Assembly: GCF_013282625.1 (NCBI RefSeq)
Contig: NZ_CP054020.1
Coordinates: 2,170,001-2,234,000, forward strand
Direction: 5' to 3'
Source: Thiomicrorhabdus xiamenensis
Lineage (GTDB): Bacteria > Pseudomonadota > Gammaproteobacteria > Thiomicrospirales > Thiomicrospiraceae
DNA: 64,000 nt
Shown: in pieces, positions 1-10,071 of the stretch
How positions within the stretch are numbered: the stretch's first letter is position 1
Layout of the letters: every line of letters starts with the position of its first letter
Program-made: the position numbers and the translations under genes
The notes under the pieces: model-generated
The model's input: the letters and a program-made list of their open reading frames with translations, nothing else
The model's database searches: none
What the model was told of the DNA's origin: nothing

Positions 1-443
1 TTGAGGTGAACCACATCAGCCGCCCACTTAAGATTGCAACGATCCATTGCCAATTCAGTAATCACCTTGGAAAACACACCGAAGCGTTCGCCGTTATCCC
101 ACCAATCAGTTCCATCCTCGGCCAGATAAGGATTCCCGGCACGACCGAAGAGTGCAGGAATATCCACCAACCAGACCGGAACCTCTATCGAATCAAAAGC
201 ACCGGCTTTTAATTGCAGAATACGGACATCCAACTGTTTGCCGCACCCACCGATCTTGAAACTGGCAACCTGACGATAGGACTTGTCCGGCAGTTTTTCC
301 ATCACATCGTGATAGGCAGGAAGCACCATGCGAACCTGATGTTTAAGCTTTTTCAAGGCGTTGGGCAAACTGCCGCTGACATCCGCCAGACCGCCGGTTT
401 TAATTAAAGGATGCGCTTCCGAAGTGGCAAATAAAATTTTCAT
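1..443 (-). CDS. glgA: Glycogen synthase, N-terminal part (cut by window edge)
   Basis: Bacterial glycogen synthases transfer glucose from ADP-glucose to the growing alpha-1,4-glucan. The reverse strand from 443 encodes MKILFATSEAHPLIKTGGLA, with the ADP-glucose binding KTGGL motif at residues 15-19, followed by DVSGSLPNAL typical of GT5 enzymes. About 147 codons are visible and the frame stays open to base 1. The ATG at 441-443 lies 23 bp after the glgB stop, so this is the last visible gene of the glgC–GH57–malQ–glgB–glgA operon. Identification is firm; length and C-terminus cannot be judged. Confidence 0.93.
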   Translation of the reverse strand, partial: MKILFATSEAHPLIKTGGLADVSGSLPNALKKLKHQVRMVLPAYHDVMEKLPDKSYRQVASFKIGGCGKQLDVRILQLKAGAFDSIEVPVWLVDIPALFGRAGNPYLAEDGTDWWDNGERFGVFSKVITELAMDRCNLKWAADVVHL

Positions 444-466
444 AATGGCTGTTCAAATCCGTTTTC

Positions 467-2713
467 TTAATCTTTTCTTTTTAAGACCAGTACACCCAAA
501 GGCGGCAGGGTTAAATCCAGATGGAAGGGTTGATTCATCCAATCGCCCTCCTGCGCCGGAAGGTGGCCGCCATTGCCGAGATTTCCGCCCCCGAAACATT
601 CCGCATCCGAATTAATCAATTCCAGATACTCGCCCGCCTCCGGAACACCGATACGATAATTTTCGCGAGGAACCGGCGTGAAATTGAAAAGGCAGATTAC
701 AGTCTCGTCATCACTGTGACGCATAAAACTCAAAACCGACTGCTGGTAGTCGTGACAATCAATCCAGCTGAAACCATCGCTTTCAAAGTCTCTCTGGTGC
801 AAGGCGCTATGCTCCTTATACAGGCGATTCATTTCCCTGCTGAACAACTGAACGCCCCGGTTTAAAGGATGATCACACAAATACCAGTCCAGAGAATGCG
901 ACTCGGACCACTCTCCCCATTGGGCGAACTCCGATCCCATAAAGAGCAGTTTTTTACCCGGGTGCAGCATCTGATATCCCAATAGCAGTCGTACATTTGC
1001 CGCTTTTTGCCAATCATCGCCCGGCATCTTGCCGATCAGAGATCCCTTCAGATGCACCACTTCGTCGTGCGACAAAGGAAGAATGAAATTTTCCGAATAG
1101 GCATACATCTGACTGAATGTCAGTTCACTGTGATGATAGGAGCGGAAAACCGGCTCTTTCTCAATATAGGACAACGTGTCGTTCATCCAACCCATATTCC
1201 ATTTCATCGAGAACCCGAGTCCGCCCATCCAGGTTGGACGCGACACCATCGGCCAGGAAGTCGATTCTTCGGCCATAACCAATACGCCCGGAGCCTGAGC
1301 ATGGACTTCGGCATTCATCGTCTGCAAAAATTCAATGGCGTCCAAATTTTCCCGACCGCCATATTTGTTCGGCAGCCAGTCACCGTCATTTCGCGAATAG
1401 TCCAGATAAAGCATGGACGCAACCGCATCAACCCGCAGACCGTCGATATGCAACTCCTTAACCCAATAGAGCGCATTCGCAATCAGGAAATTTCGGACTT
1501 CATTGCGTCCGAAGTTGAAAATATAGGTCCCCCAATCCTGATGCTCACCCATACGAGGATCTTCATGCTCATACAACGCAGAACCGTCAAAACGCCCCAA
1601 TGCAAAACTGTCTTTTGGAAAGTGTGCCGGAACCCAATCGAGAAAAACGCCAATCTGATTCTGGTGACAGTGGTCAACAAAATAACGGAAATCGTCCGGC
1701 GTTCCGAAGCGGCTTGTCGGAGCGAAATAGCCGGTCGTCTGATAGCCCCATGACTGGTCAAGCGGATGTTCTGAGACGGGCAAGAGTTCAATATGGGTAT
1801 AACCCATCCACTGAACGTATTCGACCAGACGGTGCGCGATCTCCCGATAATTGAGAAAATTCCCGTCATCGTCTTTTTGCCAGGAACCCAAATGCACTTC
1901 ATAAATATTGATCGGTGCCTTATGCCAGTCGGAATGCCCGCGCGCCTGCATCCAACTCTGGTCTTGCCAGCGATAATCCGATTCGGTAATCCGGCATGCG
2001 GTCGCAGGACGAATCTCCATCGATTGCGCGTAAGGATCGGTTTTGACCATCACCTGACCGCTATCGCGGTTACGGATCTCGAATTTATACAAATCGCCCA
2101 GCTGCAATCGCGGAATAAAGATTTCCCAAACACCTGAACCACCCAGCACTCTCATTGTATGACGCAAGCCATGCCAGCCGTTAAAGTCGCCAACGACCGA
2201 AACACGCTCGGCCGATGGAGCCCAAACCGCGAAACGTACACCGGATATGCCGTCGACTTCCATAACCCGTGCGCCGAGAACTTCATACAGATGCCAATGA
2301 CGCCCTTCGGAAAACAGATGCAGATCCAACTCGCCAATCTGCGGTAAAAAAGTATAAGGGGATTCCGCCTTATGCCACTCGCCATTGCCTTCGCACCATT
2401 GAACCTCGTAATGCTGCGGCAGTTGATGGAATTGCTCCTCGTTCAACAGAGCATAAAACAGATCACTGTCTGGGTAGCGGAGCAGATCGATAAAATCCTC
2501 TTGCAGCAGTTTCACTCTTGCTCTTTCTGCCGTCGGCAGCCATTCGCAGATAACCCACTGTTGGGAAGAACCAGCTTGTACGGCATGAATTTTGTGAACC
2601 CCCAGAAAATCGTAAGGATCATGATGACGCCCTTGTTGCAGACGATTAACATGATCTTTGACTTCTGGAATTAGACGATCCAACGGTTCGGCAGCCTGAA
2701 AGCTATTTGGCAT
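467..2713 (-). CDS. glgB: 1,4-alpha-glucan branching enzyme
   Basis: Makes the alpha-1,6 branches of glycogen. The 748-residue protein has the family layout: an N-terminal region with two carbohydrate-binding-like modules (second around residues 150-250, with VVGDFNGW), a GH13 barrel, and a C-terminal beta domain ending [10 protein letters not shown]13 regions are clear: [20 protein letters not shown] carrying the nucleophile Asp, VMAEEST carrying the acid/base Glu, and PLSHDEVVH with the transition-state Asp. Length matches the family (about 730). AAGGA lies upstream of the ATG. It sits 68 bp after malQ and just before glgA in a glycogen operon. Confidence 0.97.
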   Translation of the reverse strand: MPNSFQAAEPLDRLIPEVKDHVNRLQQGRHHDPYDFLGVHKIHAVQAGSSQQWVICEWLPTAERARVKLLQEDFIDLLRYPDSDLFYALLNEEQFHQLPQHYEVQWCEGNGEWHKAESPYTFLPQIGELDLHLFSEGRHWHLYEVLGARVMEVDGISGVRFAVWAPSAERVSVVGDFNGWHGLRHTMRVLGGSGVWEIFIPRLQLGDLYKFEIRNRDSGQVMVKTDPYAQSMEIRPATACRITESDYRWQDQSWMQARGHSDWHKAPINIYEVHLGSWQKDDDGNFLNYREIAHRLVEYVQWMGYTHIELLPVSEHPLDQSWGYQTTGYFAPTSRFGTPDDFRYFVDHCHQNQIGVFLDWVPAHFPKDSFALGRFDGSALYEHEDPRMGEHQDWGTYIFNFGRNEVRNFLIANALYWVKELHIDGLRVDAVASMLYLDYSRNDGDWLPNKYGGRENLDAIEFLQTMNAEVHAQAPGVLVMAEESTSWPMVSRPTWMGGLGFSMKWNMGWMNDTLSYIEKEPVFRSYHHSELTFSQMYAYSENFILPLSHDEVVHLKGSLIGKMPGDDWQKAANVRLLLGYQMLHPGKKLLFMGSEFAQWGEWSESHSLDWYLCDHPLNRGVQLFSREMNRLYKEHSALHQRDFESDGFSWIDCHDYQQSVLSFMRHSDDETVICLFNFTPVPRENYRIGVPEAGEYLELINSDAECFGGGNLGNGGHLPAQEGDWMNQPFHLDLTLPPLGVLVLKRKD

Positions 2714-2781
2714 AATTTTTCCTTAAATCGAACTTCATTACCGCGAAATGATTAAAGCACTTTCGCGATTTGTTTTTATTA

Positions 2782-4209
2782 TCACGCACTGTCACCGCGA
2801 TCGGTCAAGGCAACTAAAACAGCAATTTCCTTAGACGTTTCTTTCGAAAGCTGGGACCAATCAAACTGCCAGCGCCAATTTCCCTCGGCGACGCCCGGAA
2901 CATTCATCCGGTGTTTAGAATCCAGCATTAGAAAATCCTGCATCGGAACAATGACTCTTTGAGCGACCGAAGCAAAAGCGGCGACGATTAACGGCCATGG
3001 CATAGCGTTTTCCAGACCGGATTTTTCCAAAAGCGATCCGCAGTGTTCTTCAAGCTGCTGCCACACCCAAGCCTTACCGCCTTCGTCGAGCGTCTCAAAC
3101 CAGCCGATGGTCGTATCGTTGTCGTGTGTCCCGGTATAGGCCACCGAATTGACGACCTGCTCATCCAGCGCATGCGGATTATCAGGCAGACCGTTAAAAC
3201 CGAACTGCAATACCGACATGCCCGGTAGATCGAATTTCTCCTTGAGCTCAACCACCTCTTCGGTAATGACCCCGAGATCTTCGGCGATTAAGGGTAAATG
3301 TGGAAACTCCTGCTGCAACTTCTCTAGAAGCGCTTCGCCCGGAACCTCTTTCCAGTGACCATTAATCGCGGTCTCTTCCTTTGCGTCAATCTGCCAGCAC
3401 GCCTGCAGGCCTCTGAAATGATCGATACGCAGAAGATCAAACTGTCGCAAGGCATGTTCGATTCGCCTTATCCACCAGGAGAAACCGTCTTTCTGCATCG
3501 CATCCCAGTCATAATGGGGATTTCCCCAACGCTGGCCGGTTTCGGAAAAATAATCCGGCGGCACGCCGGCGACCACTTTCGGCATCAGCGACTCATCCAA
3601 TAGAAACTCTCCGGTATTCGACCAGACATCCGCACTGTCCAAAGCAACAAAAATCGGCATGTCACCGAACAGCTGAATACCTCTCTGATTGGCGTCACTC
3701 TTGAGTTTCTGCCATAAATAATCGAGTACGCACTGCTGTTGCTTCAGTTGTTCGATTCGTCCCTGATGCTGCCTGCTAAAACGCTTCAAACTCTCCGGAT
3801 CGCGTCGTTTGAGTCCTTCAGGCCAGTTCACCCAACTGGCTCCCTGCAATTGCTCGCGAATCGTTACAAAAAGCGCATAGTCCTGTAACCAGTGCGGTTC
3901 ATTCTGCAAAAATTCGGCATAACGTTCGGCGTTGAGATACTGCATCCAATCGTCCGGCAAAAAAGCCGGATTAAACGCAAAGGCCGATAAGGCCGAATAA
4001 GGCGACAGGTCGGCATGCGGATGATTCAGTGGCAACGTCTGCCAGATACTGAGACCGGATTCCTGAATCCAATCCAGAAAACGCCACGCTTCGGAATTCA
4101 ATTGTCCCAGTTTTCCCGCCGCATTCGGCAAGGAGGTAATATGTAATAAAACGCCGGCTTGGCGTAGTGGTGGATCGGACGGCTCGGCTCTATCAATCAA
4201 CTTTTTCAC
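2782..4209 (-). CDS. malQ: 4-alpha-glucanotransferase (amylomaltase)
   Basis: GH77 enzyme that disproportionates maltodextrins by moving glucan segments between chains in the cytoplasm. The 475-residue protein is of compact amylomaltase size. Visible motifs: SLPNAAGKLGQL near the N-terminus, LLRIDHFRGL with the nucleophile Asp, IAEDLGVIT with the acid/base Glu, and YTGTHDNDTTIGW with the third catalytic Asp. It lies 18 bp after the GH57 gene, so the two are probably cotranscribed. In this context it would recycle short oligosaccharides released during glycogen turnover. The malQ name is by family; no maltose-uptake genes are nearby. Confidence 0.95.
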   Translation of the reverse strand: MKKLIDRAEPSDPPLRQAGVLLHITSLPNAAGKLGQLNSEAWRFLDWIQESGLSIWQTLPLNHPHADLSPYSALSAFAFNPAFLPDDWMQYLNAERYAEFLQNEPHWLQDYALFVTIREQLQGASWVNWPEGLKRRDPESLKRFSRQHQGRIEQLKQQQCVLDYLWQKLKSDANQRGIQLFGDMPIFVALDSADVWSNTGEFLLDESLMPKVVAGVPPDYFSETGQRWGNPHYDWDAMQKDGFSWWIRRIEHALRQFDLLRIDHFRGLQACWQIDAKEETAINGHWKEVPGEALLEKLQQEFPHLPLIAEDLGVITEEVVELKEKFDLPGMSVLQFGFNGLPDNPHALDEQVVNSVAYTGTHDNDTTIGWFETLDEGGKAWVWQQLEEHCGSLLEKSGLENAMPWPLIVAAFASVAQRVIVPMQDFLMLDSKHRMNVPGVAEGNWRWQFDWSQLSKETSKEIAVLVALTDRGDSA

Positions 4210-4227
4210 TGCAACCGCCTCCCGATA

Positions 4228-5946
4228 CTAATTTCGACGCATGGTGCCGGAGTTTTCCATCTCTCCGCCCCCGAAAGAGATCGGAGTCTCCAGGTTTACC
4301 GGCGGAGGCTCATCCAGAATCTGATACAGCTTACGCAGATGAGAGCGGAACAACAGATCAAAATCACTGACACTGTCGGCCGGGTTATATCCTCCGAACC
4401 ACCAGAACCAATCCGAACCTTCACAGATGGCCAACTGCTCGGTCGCCTGCTTCTGTTGCTGGGCCGTCAACTGGCCCGACGCGACCTTCTTATCATACGC
4501 CTGTTTCGCCTCGATCAATCGATCCCAGCCAACATTCTTATCCGGGTCGCCCATCCAGGTTGAAAAAGAACCATACACCCAGCTTCCTGCCTGAATTTCC
4601 GGCAACGGAATCGGTTTAACACCGGATTGCAAAGCCTCGCTGAAAGTCGTCAATTCCACATGAGAGTGATCGGAAAGTACCGAATAGAGTTCAATCAAAA
4701 AGTGATAAGCGTTATCCGGGTAGTACTCCCAGGCATTTTCTCCATCGAGAATAACGCTGACGGTATGCGACTGCCCGTCTTTACAGACAAAATTAGCAAT
4801 ATTGGTCAAATGATTGGCAAAATCGTTCGCCGCATCTTCGGCACGCCAGTCTTTGTACTGAAATCCGATCAGATCGGAAAGACCGTCGTCCCGGAAAAAC
4901 AGCGAGCACTCTTTCCCTACCGGACGCATCGGACGGTACAGCGCCTTTTTACTGTTAAGGTCGTGTTCATTAATATGCGATTTTTCGCAGGAGTGGCGCC
5001 AAACCCCCTCTCCCGAAGCACTCCACTTAATTTTATATTCATCCAGCAAAGCGATCGCATCGTTACTGATCGCGCCCTCAGACAGCCAGACCCCGCCAGG
5101 TTTACGGCCGAAATAATGTTCAAAGACCTCAAGTCCTTTCTTCATATGCCAATGCGCTCTTTCCCGACCGCCCGGATATTGCGGATAGGACGGCATAGGC
5201 GCGTTCGGCATCGCTTCCAGCAGACTGTCGAAGTCCAGTAACAACGGAACAATCGGATGCCCGTAAGGCGTCATCGAAAGCTCGACCTGACCGCTGTCCT
5301 GCAGGGCTTTGTAACGGGGAATAATTCCGGAAATAGCATCCGCCATAATCTGCATCAACAAGCGTTGATCTTCCGCAGAAAAATTACGTTTTTTGAACAT
5401 CAGCGTCTGAATACGCGAATCGTCCTGGCGCAGACTCACCCCCATCCATGCCAAGTGATACCAAACAAGCAAATCGGTAAAAAACTGGCTGTTAAGGTAG
5501 GTGATCAAGGTCTGATTCGGCTCATCCAGCAATTTGCTTTCATTCAGCAAATCGACCAGTTCTCGAAAAGCGGGGAAAACATTAATAATGGTCGGTGCAT
5601 GCGCTTTCTGGCAGGCTTCCGCAATCGCAATACGCTGCTCGGCATCTTCAGGAATGGCTTGTGCACCGGAAACCCAATTCAGCAACGGATCGGACATCAG
5701 ACTGCCTTCATCCAGCCACGCCTGAATCTGCGCCTGATAATCATCCAGCTGCTCGAGCAAAACTGGAGCAAAATTCACCACTGCCTTGGCCGCTGGCTGT
5801 TTTTCAAGGTGCCAAACCATATCGGTATAATCTTTAAGGGCATGCAGATAAACCCAAGGCAGTCGATAGATGCCATCCTCACCATCGCGATAGTGCGGCT
5901 GGTGCATATGCCAGCACAAGACAACTTTAAGTTTATTTTCCTGCAT
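4228..5946 (-). CDS. GH57 family glycoside hydrolase (alpha-amylase/glucanotransferase type)
   Basis: A 572-residue GH57 protein, expected to cut or transfer alpha-glucan chains inside the cell; no signal peptide is visible. Conserved regions: CWHMHQPHYRD near the start (CSR-1), VWLSEGAISNDAI around residue 290 (CSR-3, nucleophile Glu), and VILDGENAWEYYP around residue 395 (CSR-4 region). GH57 contains alpha-amylases, 4-alpha-glucanotransferases, branching enzymes and amylopullulanases, and the exact activity cannot be read from the motifs. Its place between glgC and malQ suggests a role in glycogen shaping or breakdown. Spacing to malQ is 18 bp and to glgC 33 bp. Confidence 0.9.
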   Translation of the reverse strand: MQENKLKVVLCWHMHQPHYRDGEDGIYRLPWVYLHALKDYTDMVWHLEKQPAAKAVVNFAPVLLEQLDDYQAQIQAWLDEGSLMSDPLLNWVSGAQAIPEDAEQRIAIAEACQKAHAPTIINVFPAFRELVDLLNESKLLDEPNQTLITYLNSQFFTDLLVWYHLAWMGVSLRQDDSRIQTLMFKKRNFSAEDQRLLMQIMADAISGIIPRYKALQDSGQVELSMTPYGHPIVPLLLDFDSLLEAMPNAPMPSYPQYPGGRERAHWHMKKGLEVFEHYFGRKPGGVWLSEGAISNDAIALLDEYKIKWSASGEGVWRHSCEKSHINEHDLNSKKALYRPMRPVGKECSLFFRDDGLSDLIGFQYKDWRAEDAANDFANHLTNIANFVCKDGQSHTVSVILDGENAWEYYPDNAYHFLIELYSVLSDHSHVELTTFSEALQSGVKPIPLPEIQAGSWVYGSFSTWMGDPDKNVGWDRLIEAKQAYDKKVASGQLTAQQQKQATEQLAICEGSDWFWWFGGYNPADSVSDFDLLFRSHLRKLYQILDEPPPVNLETPISFGGGEMENSGTMRRN

Positions 5947-5979
5947 AATGCTTACCTTTTTTTAATACCTGAAAATCCC

Positions 5980-7248
5980 TTAGCGAACGACATGCAATCT
6001 CTGGCCGAACATATCCGGGGTCACCAGAACAATACCGGACGATTCTTCAACATAAAAACGTTCGGCATCCGCTACCGGGTCTTCGCCGATAATGGTGCCC
6101 GGAGGAATGACGGTTCCTTTGTCGATCACGGCATTCTGAATACGGCAGTTACGCCCTACCTCAACACGCGGCAAAATGACCGAATCCTTAATCAGGCTGT
6201 AGCTATGAATATGGCATCCGGTCGAGATAATCGAACGCTTAATACGCGCACCGGAAACAATGCAGCCGCCGGAAACGGACGAATCAATCGCTTCCCCTCG
6301 GCGTCCTTCGTCATCGAAAACGAATTTAGCCGGTGGATACTGAGCCTGGTATGTCCAGATCGGCCAGTCACGGTTATAGAGGTTCAACTCCGGTTCGACC
6401 GAACACAAATCCAGATTCGCCTTCCAGAAGGATTCGATGGTTCCGACATCACGCCAATAAAGCGGTTCTTCTTTTTCATCTACAAACGGATAGGCACGGA
6501 CATACTGATCGTCGATAACCGACGGAATAATATCCTTACCGAAATCGCGGCTCGAACTTGGATTATCGCGATCTTCAATCAATTTCTGATACAGGAACTC
6601 GGTCGAAAAAATATAGATCCCCATCGATGCCAATGCCATATCCGGTTTGCCCGGCATTGCTTCGGGATCCGACGGTTTCTCGGTAAATTTAGTAATGCGC
6701 AACGTCTCATCGACCGACATGACACCGAACCCTTTGGCCTCTTCACGCGGTACTTCGATACAGCCAATCGTTACATCTGCACCTGAATTGGCGTGATCGA
6801 GAAGCATTTTGCTGTAATCCATCGAGTAGATATGATCGCCACCAAGAACCAGAACATATTCCGGATTATGGCGACGCATAATATCCAGATTCTGGTACAA
6901 CGCATCCGCGGTTCCTTTATACCAGTCTTTATCGATACGCTGCTGTGCCGGAAGCAATTCGACAAACTCTCCGACTTCATAGCGCATAAAACTCCAGGCA
7001 CGTTGGATATGACGGATCAGAGAGTGCGACTTGTACTGAGTCAAAACCCCGATCTTGCGAATCCCGGAATTCACGCAATTGGAAAGAACAAAATCGATAA
7101 TCCGGTATTTTCCACCAAACGGCACAGCCGGCTTGGCACGCCAGCGGGTTAACTCTTTCAGGCGGCTTCCTTCTCCTCCAGCCAGAACTAGGGCCAGGGT
7201 TTTGCGGGTTAAATCCGAGCTGGTTTTGGTCTCAGTGTAATATTTCAT
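5980..7248 (-). CDS. glgC: Glucose-1-phosphate adenylyltransferase (ADP-glucose pyrophosphorylase)
   Basis: Makes ADP-glucose from ATP and glucose-1-phosphate, the committed step of bacterial glycogen synthesis. The 422-residue protein opens with the nucleotidyltransferase signature [16 protein letters not shown] and [20 protein letters not shown], has [14 protein letters not shown] mid-domain, and ends with a left-handed beta-helix region ([18 protein letters not shown]). Length is standard. It is the first gene of the minus-strand glycogen operon; the 519-bp gap upstream must hold the operon promoter, shared as a divergent region with kdsD. Confidence 0.97.
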   Translation of the reverse strand: MKYYTETKTSSDLTRKTLALVLAGGEGSRLKELTRWRAKPAVPFGGKYRIIDFVLSNCVNSGIRKIGVLTQYKSHSLIRHIQRAWSFMRYEVGEFVELLPAQQRIDKDWYKGTADALYQNLDIMRRHNPEYVLVLGGDHIYSMDYSKMLLDHANSGADVTIGCIEVPREEAKGFGVMSVDETLRITKFTEKPSDPEAMPGKPDMALASMGIYIFSTEFLYQKLIEDRDNPSSSRDFGKDIIPSVIDDQYVRAYPFVDEKEEPLYWRDVGTIESFWKANLDLCSVEPELNLYNRDWPIWTYQAQYPPAKFVFDDEGRRGEAIDSSVSGGCIVSGARIKRSIISTGCHIHSYSLIKDSVILPRVEVGRNCRIQNAVIDKGTVIPPGTIIGEDPVADAERFYVEESSGIVLVTPDMFGQRLHVVR

Positions 7249-7767
7249 TCAATCTCTATCCTCATCTAGCTATCATCGCTTTAAAGAAACGTTCCATTTT
7301 GGTGTCGTGCACCAAAATGCATCGCAAAGGAAACCATTTAAAGCAAAAACATGCCTTGAAATGCCTACAGCAAAAAACAATCCTGATTTATTATTTTCTG
7401 TTTAACAGACCAGTTTTTTTAAGGTTTTATGACGTCTCAGTCACCTATTCAATAAACTTTTCAGGTTTCCGGTACGCTTTTAGACATGCATCTTTGGCTA
7501 GGATAGCAAAAGGGAAAATACTCGGCTCAGATTCTCTTCCGTAATCCAAGGAATCGTATAAAATCTTGATACTACGCAAATTCACATAATTCAATTTAAA
7601 AACGAAATCGATTAAAAACCGCAACAGATCACCCAGAAGAGGGTAAAACCGACCCCGCGTTCGGCTTTCACTTTTAGGCAAGCCGCCCGAGAATATCGGT
7701 ATAATCTGAACCGTTTAAAAAGCAAACGCGATCTGTATTACTTTTTTCAGCAAGGACGCCACTGTCG
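7249..7767. other. Intergenic region between divergent glgC and kdsD
   Basis: A 519-bp stretch with no convincing gene. It must contain the glgC operon promoter (minus strand) and the kdsD promoter (plus strand). A TATAAT at 7700-7705 is a fair -10 for kdsD, but no good -35 stands at the right distance. A 78-codon frame at 7445-7681 on the minus strand has no start signal or recognisable motif and was not called. Confidence 0.5.
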
Positions 7768-8703
7768 ATGACCAATCAATACCAAAATATAGCCAAACGA
7801 GTTTTCAATATAGAAGCCGAAGCCATTGCCAATCTTAGCCAGCAACTGACTGACGACTTCGATCAGGCAGTGGCCGCAATTTTGAAGACGCAAGGCCGAG
7901 TGGTTATTTGCGGCATGGGAAAATCGGGACTGATCGGTAAAAAAATCATGGCAACTCTGGCCAGCACCGGAACGCCGTGCTTTTTCATGCACCCCGGCGA
8001 AGCTTTTCACGGCGATCTCGGGATGGTTGCGCCAAACGACATTTTTCTGGCCTTGTCCAACTCGGGTGAAACCGAAGAAGTGATTCGCCTGCTGCCATTC
8101 CTGAAGGACAACGGTAATACACTGATCTCGATGACCGGCAGACCACAGTCCACTCTGGCAACCAACTCCGATTACCATCTTAATATCGATGTTCCTCAAG
8201 AAGCTTGCCCGCACCAGCTGGCCCCGACCTCCTCGACTACCGCAACCCTGGTGATGGGAGATGCTCTGGCCGTGGCGCTGATGGAAGCACGCGACTTCCA
8301 ACCGCACCATTTTGCACGCTTCCATCCGGGCGGAAGCCTTGGACGTAAACTGCTGACTCGAGTAAAACATGAAATGAGTGCCCAAGTTCCAACCGTCGAC
8401 CCGCAGGCTCCGATGAGCGAAGTGATCCACGCGATCAGTCAGGGACGCTTGGGCTTATGTGTCGTCGGCAACGGCGTAGGCATTATCACCGACGGCGACC
8501 TGCGCCGTCATATGGAACAGGATCCTGCCGGCTTAATGCAAAAAACCGCTCAGGACATCATGAGCCGCCAGCCGAAGTTCATCTCTGCGGAAGCGCGTCT
8601 ATCCGAAGCTGAAGAAGTCATGAACCAACATAAAATCACCGCCCTACTGGTTCGCGAGAAAGAGCAGGTCGTCGGTATCATTCAAATCTACGATCTGAAA
8701 TAA
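7768..8703 (+). CDS. kdsD: Arabinose-5-phosphate isomerase
   Basis: Interconverts D-ribulose-5-P and D-arabinose-5-P, the first step to Kdo for lipopolysaccharide. The 311-residue protein has an N-terminal SIS domain (VVICGMGKSGLIGKKI around residue 47, then FFMHPGEAFHGDLGM and ALSNSGETEEV) and a C-terminal CBS pair (MSEVIHAISQGRLGLCVV, GIITDGDLRRH, ISAEARLSEAEEVM). This SIS-CBS-CBS layout is that of KdsD/KpsF. It is slightly shorter than E. coli KdsD (328), mostly at the N-terminus. waaA, another Kdo gene, follows 16 bp downstream. Confidence 0.95.
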   Translation: MTNQYQNIAKRVFNIEAEAIANLSQQLTDDFDQAVAAILKTQGRVVICGMGKSGLIGKKIMATLASTGTPCFFMHPGEAFHGDLGMVAPNDIFLALSNSGETEEVIRLLPFLKDNGNTLISMTGRPQSTLATNSDYHLNIDVPQEACPHQLAPTSSTTATLVMGDALAVALMEARDFQPHHFARFHPGGSLGRKLLTRVKHEMSAQVPTVDPQAPMSEVIHAISQGRLGLCVVGNGVGIITDGDLRRHMEQDPAGLMQKTAQDIMSRQPKFISAEARLSEAEEVMNQHKITALLVREKEQVVGIIQIYDLK

Positions 8704-8719
8704 ACCTTCGTAGAATGCC

Positions 8720-10021
8720 ATGCGAAATCTGCTCTATCTGCTGCTGACCCACCTAGCCCTTCCCGCTGTTGCCTGGATCAGCTGGCGCAAATGCCTTAGA
8801 GCCCAAAAAGACAATCCGTCCCTGCCGGATTGTTTTGCCGAAAAGTTCGGCCGCATCCACCCGCAGAAACGGCATGGCATCGTCATCCATGCCGTTTCGC
8901 TAGGCGAAACCCGTTCCGTCCTCCCTTTAATCAGCGCCTTGCAGAACCTGCATCCCGACCTGCCGATCACCTTGACCAACGGTTCGGTACGCGGCGCAAA
9001 ACAATTAGCCGGAACCCTGCCCGAAGGCGTCGAGCATCACTTTCTACCTCTCGACTACCCGTTTGCGGTCAAAGGCTTCCTAGAGTCTCTGCAACCCAAG
9101 CTGGTCGTTATTGTCGAAACAGAAATCTGGCCAAACCTGATTCGCGCCTGCGAAAAACAGAATATCCCGATTGTTCTGGCCAATGCACGCTTAAAGACAA
9201 GTTCAATGCGCTCTTATCGAAAATTCGGCGGCGCCTGGCTACAAAGCAGACTGCAGGCATTTAAGTGGATTGGCTGCCAGTTTGAGGCAGATAAGCAACA
9301 CTTTATCGAACTTGGCGTACAGGCCGATAAACTGAGGATTCACGGCAACCTCAAATTCGACCTGACGCTCGATCAGCAACTCGCACACAAGGCCAGGGCG
9401 TGGAAACAGCAATTTATTCCGACCGCCGGAGAAAGGTTTATCTGGGTTGCTGCCAGCACCCATAAAGGCGAAGAAACGTTAATGCTTGATGCCCACCGCA
9501 CCCTGCAGGCGAAACACCCGAACGCGCTTTTGATTCTGGTTCCACGCCAAGCCGATCGATTTTCGGAAGTCGAACAGTTACTTCAGCAACAGCAGAGCAA
9601 TTACGCCACACGCTCCAGCCGGACCCCCATACAGCAACAAACGGAAGTCTTACTGGCCGATAGCGTCGGAGAAATGATGCTTTGGTTTGAATTGGCGGAT
9701 GTCGCTTTTGTCGGTGGCTCTCTGGTGCCTTTCGGCGGCCATAACATTCTCGAGCCTGCCGCAGTCGGAACGCCGGTTATCTCAGGAAAATGGCACCACA
9801 ATCTACAGACACTCTACGATGCGATCAAACAGGAAAATGGGGTAGTTATTGTCGATAGCGCCGAAGCCCTGGCCCAACAGCTACTTCTGTTTGCGGACGC
9901 ACCCGACCGACGTCAGCTTCAGGGCCAGCAGGGCTATCGGGCATTCCGCAAACACAGCGGCGCCCTGCAGAACCTGCTGCAGGACATTGAGCCGTCACTC
10001 AAAAATCATAATCGCCAATAA
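8720..10021 (+). CDS. waaA: 3-deoxy-D-manno-octulosonic acid (Kdo) transferase
   Basis: Inner-membrane-associated GT30 enzyme that attaches Kdo to lipid IVA. The 433-residue protein starts with a hydrophobic anchor (LLYLLLTHLALPAVAWI), followed by HAVSLGETRSVLPLI, VVIVETEIWPNLI and the C-terminal donor-site region FVGGSLVPFGGHNILEPAA, all hallmarks of WaaA. Length is normal. It follows kdsD by 16 bp on the same strand, and a strong hairpin terminator lies directly after the stop, so kdsD–waaA form a two-gene operon for Kdo supply and transfer. Confidence 0.96.
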   Translation: MRNLLYLLLTHLALPAVAWISWRKCLRAQKDNPSLPDCFAEKFGRIHPQKRHGIVIHAVSLGETRSVLPLISALQNLHPDLPITLTNGSVRGAKQLAGTLPEGVEHHFLPLDYPFAVKGFLESLQPKLVVIVETEIWPNLIRACEKQNIPIVLANARLKTSSMRSYRKFGGAWLQSRLQAFKWIGCQFEADKQHFIELGVQADKLRIHGNLKFDLTLDQQLAHKARAWKQQFIPTAGERFIWVAASTHKGEETLMLDAHRTLQAKHPNALLILVPRQADRFSEVEQLLQQQQSNYATRSSRTPIQQQTEVLLADSVGEMMLWFELADVAFVGGSLVPFGGHNILEPAAVGTPVISGKWHHNLQTLYDAIKQENGVVIVDSAEALAQQLLLFADAPDRRQLQGQQGYRAFRKHSGALQNLLQDIEPSLKNHNRQ

Positions 10022-10044
10022 AAAAGGAGCCTGAGGCTCCTTTT
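10022..10044. terminator. Bidirectional rho-independent terminator
   Basis: AAAAGGAGCC, loop TGA, then GGCTCCTTTT: a perfect 10-bp stem with A-run and T-run on opposite sides. It lies between convergent waaA and the lipoprotein gene ending at 10072, so it can stop transcription from both sides. Confidence 0.92.
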
Positions 10045-10071
10045 AAAAACAGACTGACCAAGCTGGCTTTT

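Noticed and set aside
5257-6786. Long plus-strand open frame (509 codons) opposite the GH57 and glgC genes
   Set aside because: Lies antisense to two clear enzymes and its translation has no domain pattern; a codon-bias shadow.
7445-7681. 78-codon minus-strand frame in the glgC/kdsD gap
   Set aside because: No ribosome site or motif and lies in a promoter region.
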